NCBI RefSeq assembly: GCF_014649015.1
Contig: NZ_BMSF01000013.1
Coordinates: 62,001 to 126,000 of the forward strand
Direction of reading: 5' to 3'
Length of the DNA stretch: 64,000 nucleotides
DNA from: Streptomyces narbonensis
Lineage (GTDB): Bacteria > Actinomycetota > Actinomycetes > Streptomycetales > Streptomycetaceae
The notes beneath the pieces are model-generated. The model had not been told where the DNA came from, ran no database searches, and was given only the letters and a program-made list of their open reading frames with translations. A program made the position numbers and the translations under genes. Positions 58,369 to 64,000 of this stretch are shown in pieces (positions within the stretch are counted from its first letter, which is position 1; each line of letters opens with the position of its first letter).

Positions 58369-59610
58369 TCAGGCCGGACCGGCCCCGCCGGGGCCCGCGC
58401 CCGCGTCCACGCGCCGCACCGCGAACTCGCCCTCGGCGACCCGCGCCCGCAGCTCCTCGCCCTCCGCGACCTCCTCCGGGGCGCGGACCACCGAGCCGTC
58501 CGCCCGCTGGAGCACCGCGTATCCCCGCTCCATCGTCGCGGCGGGCGACAGCGCCCGGACCCGCGCCCGGGTGTGCGACAGCTCGGAGTCGGCCCGGTCC
58601 AGGAGGTGTCCCAGGACCCGGCGGCTCCGCGCGAGCAGCGCGTCGACCTCGTCCTCGCGGACCTCGACCATCCGCTGCGGATGCTCCATGACGGGCCGCC
58701 CGAGCGCGTGCGCGAGACCGCGCTCCTCCCTCTCCAGGAGCCCCCGCACGGTCCGCAGCGCCCGGTCCCGCAGCCCGCGCACCCGGTCGAGCTCCTCTCC
58801 GACGTCCGGGACGACCTTCTTGGCCGCGTCCGTCGGCGTCGAGGCCCGCAGGTCCGCCACCAGGTCGAGGAGGGGCGAGTCCGGCTCGTGCCCGATCGCG
58901 GAGACCACCGGCGTACGGCAGTCGGCGACGGCCCGTACGAGCTGCTCGTCCGAGAACGGCAGCAGGTCCTCGACGCTGCCGCCGCCCCGGGCGACGATGA
59001 TCACGTCCACGTCCTCGTGGGCGTCGAGCTCCTTCACCGCCTGGACGACCTGCGGAACCGCCTTCACGCCCTGCACCGGCACGTTCCGCACCTCGAAGCG
59101 GACGTGCGGCCAGCGGCGCCGCGCGTTCTCCAGGACGTCCCGCTCCGCCGCCGAGGCCCGGCCGCAGACGAGCCCGATGAGATGCGGCAGGAACGGCAGG
59201 GGCTTCTTCCGGTCGAGCGCGAAGAGCCCCTCGGCCGCCAGGCTCCGCTTCAGCTGCTCCAGCCGGGCCAGCAGCTCGCCGATCCCGACCGGCTTGATCT
59301 CCACGGCCCGAAGCGACAGCTGCCCGCGCGGCGCGTACCACTCGGGTTTGGCGTGCACGACGACCCGCGCGCCCTCGGACACCAGGTCCGCGACCGAGTC
59401 GAAGACCTGGCGGTAGCAGGTGACGCCGATGGAGATGTCGTACGAGGGATCCCGCAGCGTCAGGAAGACGACCCCGGCGCCGGGGCGCCGCGACAGCTGC
59501 GTGATCTGCCCCTCGACCCAGATCGCTCCGAGCCGGTCGATCCAGCCCCCGATCAGCCGGGAGACCTCACCGACGGGAAGCGGTGCTTCGGCGGACGTAG
59601 TCAGAGCCAT
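58369..59610 (-). CDS. xseA: Exodeoxyribonuclease VII large subunit
   Basis: 413 residues from the ATG at 59610. N-terminal OB fold (VSRLIGGWIDRLGAIWVEGQITQLSRRPGAGVVFLTLRDP), catalytic domain with VIIVARGGGSVEDLLPFSDEQLVRAVADCRTPVVSAIGHEPD, and long coiled-coil arms. With XseB it degrades single-stranded DNA in both directions. The C-terminus includes SPAATMERGYAVLQRADGSVV, typical of the family. Confidence 0.97.
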   Translation of the reverse strand: MALTTSAEAPLPVGEVSRLIGGWIDRLGAIWVEGQITQLSRRPGAGVVFLTLRDPSYDISIGVTCYRQVFDSVADLVSEGARVVVHAKPEWYAPRGQLSLRAVEIKPVGIGELLARLEQLKRSLAAEGLFALDRKKPLPFLPHLIGLVCGRASAAERDVLENARRRWPHVRFEVRNVPVQGVKAVPQVVQAVKELDAHEDVDVIIVARGGGSVEDLLPFSDEQLVRAVADCRTPVVSAIGHEPDSPLLDLVADLRASTPTDAAKKVVPDVGEELDRVRGLRDRALRTVRGLLEREERGLAHALGRPVMEHPQRMVEVREDEVDALLARSRRVLGHLLDRADSELSHTRARVRALSPAATMERGYAVLQRADGSVVRAPEEVAEGEELRARVAEGEFAVRRVDAGAGPGGAGPA

Positions 59611-59704
59611 GGACCGAGCGTAACCGCGCGGTACGACAACGTGTACGACGAGGAGGGCGACGGCCCGTACGGAGGCGGGCACGGCCGCAGCCCCGGCGAC
59701 AACC

Positions 59705-61087
59705 TCAGAGCCGCGCCGCCGGCGTCCGAGCCGTGCCCTGGACGGCCAGGACGACGAGCCCGATCCCCAGCCACACCACGCCCACCACCTGCGCGGTGAC
59801 CGAGGCCTCCACGATCACCGCGATCAGGATCGCCGCCCCGACGACCGGCATGACGACGTGCTTCAGCCAGTGCGGCGGCCCCTCCGCCCGCCGTACCGCG
59901 AACCAGCCCACCACGCTCGCGTGCAGCAGCACGAAGGCCGTCAGGGCGCCGACGTCGACCACCGACACCAGGTGGTCCAGGCCGTCGTCCCGCCGCGCCG
60001 CCCACAGCGCCGCGACCATCGTCACCGTCGCCGCCACGAGCAGCGCCACCCGCGGCACACCCGAGTCCGTCCGGGCGAGGACGTGCGGCAGCCGCCGCTC
60101 GCGGCCCATCGCGAAGAGCAGCCGTCCGCCGGCCGCCTGCCCCGCGAGGGCGGCGAAGGCCGCGCCGATCGCCTTCGAGACTGCGACCACGTCGTGCAGC
60201 CAGCTGCCGACCGACACCTCCACGGCGTCGTAGAAGGCGGAACCCTGCTTCACCGGATCGGCGGCCAGATCGGCCGAGGAGACCGGTTCGAGGAGGGCCA
60301 CGAGCCAGGTCTGCGCCACGAACAGCGCGCCCGCGAGCACCAGGCAGAACAGCACCGCCCGCGCGACCTTCGCCGAACCGCCCGTCACCTCCTCCGCGAA
60401 GGAGGCGATCGCGTCGAAGCCCAGGTACGACAGGACCGCGACCGACACCGCGCCGATGACGGCGGCGAGCGAGAACGACACGTCACCTGTCAGCGGCGAC
60501 CACCAGTCGCGCCGCGCCCCGTCCCGTACGAGCACCACCACCGCCGACACGACGAAGACCAGCAGGACGACGATCTCCATCGCGAGCACGGCGAAACCGA
60601 CCCGCGCCGCGGCCCGGACGCCCCACAGGTTGAGCAGCGTCGTGACCACCACGGCGATCCCGGTCCACACCCACCGGTCCACCTCCGGCACCAGCGCCTC
60701 CATGGCGATGCCCGCGAAGAGGTAGGCGACGGCCGGGATCAGCAGGTAGTCGAGGAGCGCCATCCAGCCGGCGACGAAGCCGGGACCCTCGCCGAGCCCC
60801 TTGCGGGCGTACGTGAAGACCGAGCCGGCCTGCGGCGCGACCCGCACCATCTGGGCGTAGCTGAAGGCGGTGAAGGCCATGGCGACCGTGGCCACGACGT
60901 ACACCAGTGCGACGGCCCCGTGGGACTTGGCGTCGAGCGTGCCGAAGACGCCGACCGGGGCCATCGGCGCGATGAAGAGCAGCCCGTAGACGACCAGGTC
61001 ACGGAAGCCGAGGCTCCGACGGAGATCCGTGTGTTCCCCGTGTCCCCGGGGCCCCTCGTGCGCAGCCACCTGCGGTTCCTCGGCCAT
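59705..61087 (-). CDS. APC-superfamily amino acid permease
   Basis: 460 residues from the ATG at 61087 with twelve to thirteen membrane helices. LVVYGLLFIAPMAPVGVFG and the Phe/Gly-rich first helix, AFTAFSYAQMVRVAPQAGSVFTYARKGLGEGPGFVAGWM, and YLGFDAIASFAEEVTGG are APC family markers (GFDAIASFAEE marks helix 6). It probably takes up an amino acid or amine by proton symport. Substrate unknown. Divergent from ispH. Confidence 0.9.
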   Translation of the reverse strand: MAEEPQVAAHEGPRGHGEHTDLRRSLGFRDLVVYGLLFIAPMAPVGVFGTLDAKSHGAVALVYVVATVAMAFTAFSYAQMVRVAPQAGSVFTYARKGLGEGPGFVAGWMALLDYLLIPAVAYLFAGIAMEALVPEVDRWVWTGIAVVVTTLLNLWGVRAAARVGFAVLAMEIVVLLVFVVSAVVVLVRDGARRDWWSPLTGDVSFSLAAVIGAVSVAVLSYLGFDAIASFAEEVTGGSAKVARAVLFCLVLAGALFVAQTWLVALLEPVSSADLAADPVKQGSAFYDAVEVSVGSWLHDVVAVSKAIGAAFAALAGQAAGGRLLFAMGRERRLPHVLARTDSGVPRVALLVAATVTMVAALWAARRDDGLDHLVSVVDVGALTAFVLLHASVVGWFAVRRAEGPPHWLKHVVMPVVGAAILIAVIVEASVTAQVVGVVWLGIGLVVLAVQGTARTPAARL

Positions 61088-61150
61088 GCGGTCAGTCTCG
61101 GCCACGGCACCGATCAAAGCGCTGACCGACGCGGCCTTACGATGGGGCGC

Positions 61151-62194
61151 ATGACTGCAACGCCCGCGTCGACGCCCGAGTCCGCCCCCGCGACGAACCG
61201 CCCGAAGCGTGTCCTGCTCGCCGCCCCCCGCGGCTACTGCGCGGGCGTGGACCGTGCCGTGATCGCCGTGGAGAAGGCCCTGGAGCAGTACGGGGCGCCG
61301 ATCTACGTACGCCACGAGATCGTCCACAACAAGTACGTGGTCCAGACGCTGGAGCGGAAGGGCGCGATCTTCGTCGACCAGGCGACCGAGGTGCCGCCGG
61401 GCAACATCGTGATGTTCTCCGCGCACGGCGTCGCCCCGACTGTCCACGAGGAGGCCCGCCAGGGCCGGCTCGCGACGATCGACGCCACCTGCCCGCTGGT
61501 CACCAAGGTCCACAAGGAAGCCGTCCGCTTCGCCAACGAGGACTTCGACATCCTCCTCATCGGCCACGAGGGCCACGAGGAGGTCATCGGCACCTCCGGC
61601 GAGGCCCCCGACCACATCCAGCTGGTCGACGGCCCCGGCGACGTCGCCAAGATCGAGGTCCGCGACCCCTCCCGGGTCGTCTGGCTCTCCCAGACCACCC
61701 TCTCGGTCGACGAGACGATGGAGACGGTCGACGCGCTGAAGGAGAAGTTCCCGCAGCTGATCTCGCCGCCGTCCGACGACATCTGCTACGCCACGCAGAA
61801 CCGCCAGATCGCGATCAAGGAGCTCGCCGGCCAGGCGGAGCTCGTGATCGTCGTCGGCTCGAAGAACTCCTCGAACTCGATCCGCATGGTCGAGGTCGCC
61901 AAGCAGGCCGGCGTCCCCGCCGCGTACCTGGTCGACTTCGCGAGCGAGATCGACGAGGCCTGGCTGGAGGGCGTGACCAGCGTCGGCCTCTCCTCCGGCG
62001 CCTCCGTCCCGGACATCCTGGTCCAGGAGGTCCTGGAGTGGCTCGGCGAGCGCGGCTACGCGGACGTCGAGATCGTCAAGACGGCGGACGAGTCCCTGAC
62101 GTTCTCCCTGCCCAAGGAGCTCCGCAACAAGGACCTGCGCGCCGTGGCGGAGAAGCTCGGCGCGGGTGAGCCCGCGGCCGCCGCCAAGGAGTAA
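61151..62194 (+). CDS. ispH: 4-Hydroxy-3-methylbut-2-enyl diphosphate reductase IspH
   Basis: 347 residues from the ATG at 61151; an in-frame ATG at 61142 is an alternative. Cluster Cys in APRGYCAGVDRAV, DATCPLVTKVH and DICYATQNRQ; catalytic TxHE region HEGHEEVIGTSGE. It makes IPP and DMAPP in the last step of the MEP pathway, feeding the cis-prenyltransferase and other isoprenoid routes. Confidence 0.97.
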   Translation: MTATPASTPESAPATNRPKRVLLAAPRGYCAGVDRAVIAVEKALEQYGAPIYVRHEIVHNKYVVQTLERKGAIFVDQATEVPPGNIVMFSAHGVAPTVHEEARQGRLATIDATCPLVTKVHKEAVRFANEDFDILLIGHEGHEEVIGTSGEAPDHIQLVDGPGDVAKIEVRDPSRVVWLSQTTLSVDETMETVDALKEKFPQLISPPSDDICYATQNRQIAIKELAGQAELVIVVGSKNSSNSIRMVEVAKQAGVPAAYLVDFASEIDEAWLEGVTSVGLSSGASVPDILVQEVLEWLGERGYADVEIVKTADESLTFSLPKELRNKDLRAVAEKLGAGEPAAAAKE

Positions 62195-62223
62195 CTCCAC
62201 GCCAGAGCCCTTACCGTGGGTCC

Positions 62224-62973
62224 ATGACCATGAACGTCTTCGGAGTGGACATCGGCGGTTCGGGCATCAAGGGCGCCCCCGTGGACCTGGAGCGCGGAGC
62301 GCTCGCCGAGGAGCGCCACAAGGTACTCACCCCGCAGCCCGCCACACCCGACGGTGTGGCGGGCTGCGTCGTGGAGGTCGTGGGGCACTTCGGCTGGACC
62401 GGACCGGTGGGGGTGACCTTCCCGGGCGTGGTGACCGGCTCCACGATCCGTACCGCCGCCAACGTCGACAGGACCTGGATCGGCGTCGACGCGGGCACCC
62501 TCCTGAGCGAGCGGCTCGGCGGGCTCCCGGTGACCGTCCTGAACGACGCGGACGCGGCCGGGGTCGCGGAGATGACCTTCGGAGCGGGCCGGGGCCGCAA
62601 GGGCACGGTGATCCTGCTGACACTGGGCACGGGCATCGGCTCGGCCCTCTTCGTCGACGGCCGGCTCGTGCCGAACACGGAGCTGGGCCACCTGGAGCTG
62701 AAGGGCCACGACGCGGAGACCCGGGCCTCGACGAAGGCCAAGGAGGACCACGACCTCAGCTGGGAGCACTGGGCGAAGCGCCGGCTGACGAAGTACCTCG
62801 CGCACGTGGAGATGCTGTTCTCGCCGGAGCTGTTCATCATCGGCGGCGGGGTGAGCCGCAAGGCCGACAAGTTCCTCCCGCTGATCGAGGGCATCCGCGC
62901 GGAGATCGTCCCTGCCGAGCTCCAGAACAACGCGGGGATCGTGGGCGCGGCGATGGCGGCGGCGGAGGCCTGA
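62224..62973 (+). CDS. ppgK: Polyphosphate glucokinase (ROK family)
   Basis: 249 residues. Phosphate loop FGVDIGGSGIKGAPVD, LLTLGTGIGSALFVDGRLVPNTELGHLELKG with the catalytic base region, and the C-terminal IIGGGVSRKADKF. The short form without the ROK HExGH zinc motif, together with the length, matches actinobacterial polyphosphate/ATP glucokinases. It phosphorylates glucose using polyphosphate or ATP. Thirty bp after ispH; likely cotranscribed. Confidence 0.93.
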   Translation: MTMNVFGVDIGGSGIKGAPVDLERGALAEERHKVLTPQPATPDGVAGCVVEVVGHFGWTGPVGVTFPGVVTGSTIRTAANVDRTWIGVDAGTLLSERLGGLPVTVLNDADAAGVAEMTFGAGRGRKGTVILLTLGTGIGSALFVDGRLVPNTELGHLELKGHDAETRASTKAKEDHDLSWEHWAKRRLTKYLAHVEMLFSPELFIIGGGVSRKADKFLPLIEGIRAEIVPAELQNNAGIVGAAMAAAEA

Positions 62974-63010
62974 GCGCCGGCGGCGCACGAGTGACGGGGC
63001 GCGAGCCCCC

Positions 63011-63085
63011 GGGCCGCGTGCTCCTGGGCCGCGTGCTCCTGGGCCGCGTGCTCCGGGGCCGCGTGCTCCTGGGCCGCGCGCCCCT
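63011..63085. repeat. 15-bp tandem repeat between ppgK and the DUF6542 gene
   Basis: Five contiguous 15-bp units of GGGCCGCGTGCTCCT with few substitutions, in the 122-bp gap between convergent genes. It ends 11 bp before the DUF6542 stop. Confidence 0.95.
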
Positions 63086-63095
63086 GGCAGGGGCC

Positions 63096-63866
63096 TTACG
63101 CGACGGGGCGGCGGCCGGGCGCCGGGGGGCGCCCGCCGGCCTTCTCGCCGGCACCGGGGGTGGTCCGCCCGGCGGCACCGGAACCGACGGCCCCGACCCC
63201 GGCCCCGGCCCCGGCGGCGGCGTGACGCTGCTGTCGGCGCCCCATGTCCCGTACCTTCCGCACGCTCGTGATGAGCCCGGCGACGAGGGTGCCCCCGTAG
63301 AGCCAGCCGGCGTGCACGGCGAGCGCGGTCACGACGGCCATGGCCTGGCCGCCGAGCCCACCCGTACCGCCCGCGATGGGGACGACCCCGACGGCGAAGG
63401 CGATGGGCACGCTGATCGGGGCGGTGACGAGGTCGGCGGTACGGACCCACAGCGCGGTCAGGGCGCTGACCGGCAGGAACAGCAGCCCGAAGACGATCGG
63501 GGAGCCGTCGAGGATCAGCCGGTCGAGGAAACCGACGACGAGCATGACGGCGGCGGCGAAGAGGCCGGCGCCGAGCCCCGTGAGCCGGGGCGCCGGGAGC
63601 CGCCGCAGGGCGAGGACGACGGGCGGCACCGGCCGGGTGCCCGAAGGCCGTGCGGAACCGCGCACGGGACCGGCGGCCCCCGCGGCCCCGGCCCGCTCCA
63701 CGCGGCCGTCGCCGGCGCCCCGCCCGGCCCTGCCGGTCACGCGGTACACGGCCACGCCCTCGACGGCCGCGCCGTCCACGAGCGCGGCGGGCGGCGCCAC
63801 GGGCGGCGTGACGGGGTTTTGCGGCCGTCGGCGGCCTTGCGGCTGACTTGTCCTGTGCTGCTCCAC
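63096..63866 (-). CDS. DUF6542 membrane protein
   Basis: 256 residues. A disordered, basic Ala/Pro-rich N-terminus (about 95 residues), then four or five membrane helices: LTGLGAGLFAAAVMLVVGFLDRLILDGSPIVFGLLFLPVSALTALWVRTADLVTAPISVPIAFAVG is the DUF6542 domain. A Gly/Ala-rich tail follows. Streptomycetes keep it beside ispH-ppgK and the GTPase gene ychF, which probably starts just beyond base 64000. Function unknown. Confidence 0.85.
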   Translation of the reverse strand: MEQHRTSQPQGRRRPQNPVTPPVAPPAALVDGAAVEGVAVYRVTGRAGRGAGDGRVERAGAAGAAGPVRGSARPSGTRPVPPVVLALRRLPAPRLTGLGAGLFAAAVMLVVGFLDRLILDGSPIVFGLLFLPVSALTALWVRTADLVTAPISVPIAFAVGVVPIAGGTGGLGGQAMAVVTALAVHAGWLYGGTLVAGLITSVRKVRDMGRRQQRHAAAGAGAGVGAVGSGAAGRTTPGAGEKAGGRPPAPGRRPVA

Positions 63867-64000
63867 ACCACCAACGTAGGTCGGAAGAGGCGGGGAACCC
63901 GGTCCGAGACACGCCCTTTGGGTGACGTTGCGCCCGAGATCGACCGAAGGTCGGCGTCACTGGCCGGTTCGGCCCGCCCGTAAACTGGGGGATCGGCCCA

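Noticed and set aside
1..64000. rRNA, tRNA or insertion sequence genes
   Set aside because: No cloverleaf-like segments, CCA ends, transposase motifs or terminal inverted repeats were recognised on either strand.

Overview
The window is a high-GC, GC3-rich stretch of actinobacterial chromosome that I read as Streptomyces core genome. The reasons are frequent GTG starts with GGAGG-type ribosome sites, a WhiB-family regulator, a DasR-type operator in front of a GH18 chitinase, a Tad pilus locus without a secretin, a SpoIIE phosphatase with an H-ATPase domain, PIN-PhoH, and the ahpD-ahpC/oxyR and fumarase/glpX/xseAB/ispH/ppgK neighbourhoods I remember from streptomycetes. No rRNA, tRNA, CRISPR array, insertion sequence or prophage was found.

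Layout. 1-1569: end of an MptB-like mannosyltransferase and a membrane glutaredoxin. 1559-6879: a divergent, IclR-controlled island of a D-aminoacylase-family deacetylase, a PLP deaminase/dehydratase, a PfkB (2-keto-3-deoxygluconate-type) kinase, IclR and RidA. 6946-12565: EcsC-like protein, secreted zinc carboxypeptidase, a frameshifted Ser/Thr kinase, and the chitinase with its DasR site. 13042-23632: a Tad/Flp pilus locus in two blocks (CpaB, CpaE, two TadE, CpaF, TadB, TadC; then Flp pilin, TadG-like, lipoprotein, OmpA-like), separated by a small GntR regulator and two small genes; its prepilin peptidase lies at 26739-27476. 23629-34707: DUF559 and DUF7674 proteins, PIG-V-like mannosyltransferase, DUF192, aldo/keto reductase, cis-prenyltransferase, PIN-PhoH, a secreted lysozyme-like protein and an AI-2E family permease. 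34792-40673: peroxide defence (ahpD-ahpC, divergent oxyR) and a PadR-ABC operon. 40952-51767: class A PBP, SpoIIE phosphatase, DUF402, FumC, SGNH/ricin hydrolase, lipoprotein, AOC-barrel-like protein, acid phosphatase. 51987-63866: Fe-S fumarase, LiaF-like protein, WhiB-like protein, GlpX, DUF4245, RutE-like reductase, XseB/XseA, APC permease, IspH, polyphosphate glucokinase, DUF6542.

Four observations stand out. (1) The 1559-6879 island has exactly the activities needed to turn N-acetyl-D-glucosaminate, the C1-oxidised product of chitin LPMOs, into 2-keto-3-deoxy-6-phosphogluconate; it lies about 6 kb from a DasR-boxed chitinase and carries a triple TTGCA-type operator. (2) Short tandem or duplicated repeats repeatedly sit at gene 3' ends, several directly at the stop codon. 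(3) The Ser/Thr kinase at 9453-10791 has its glycine loop and catalytic core in different frames. (4) Candidate regulatory sequences include an iron-box-like site upstream of the Fe-S fumarase, an array of CTACCGG half-sites before the acid phosphatase, and paired palindromes before phoH.
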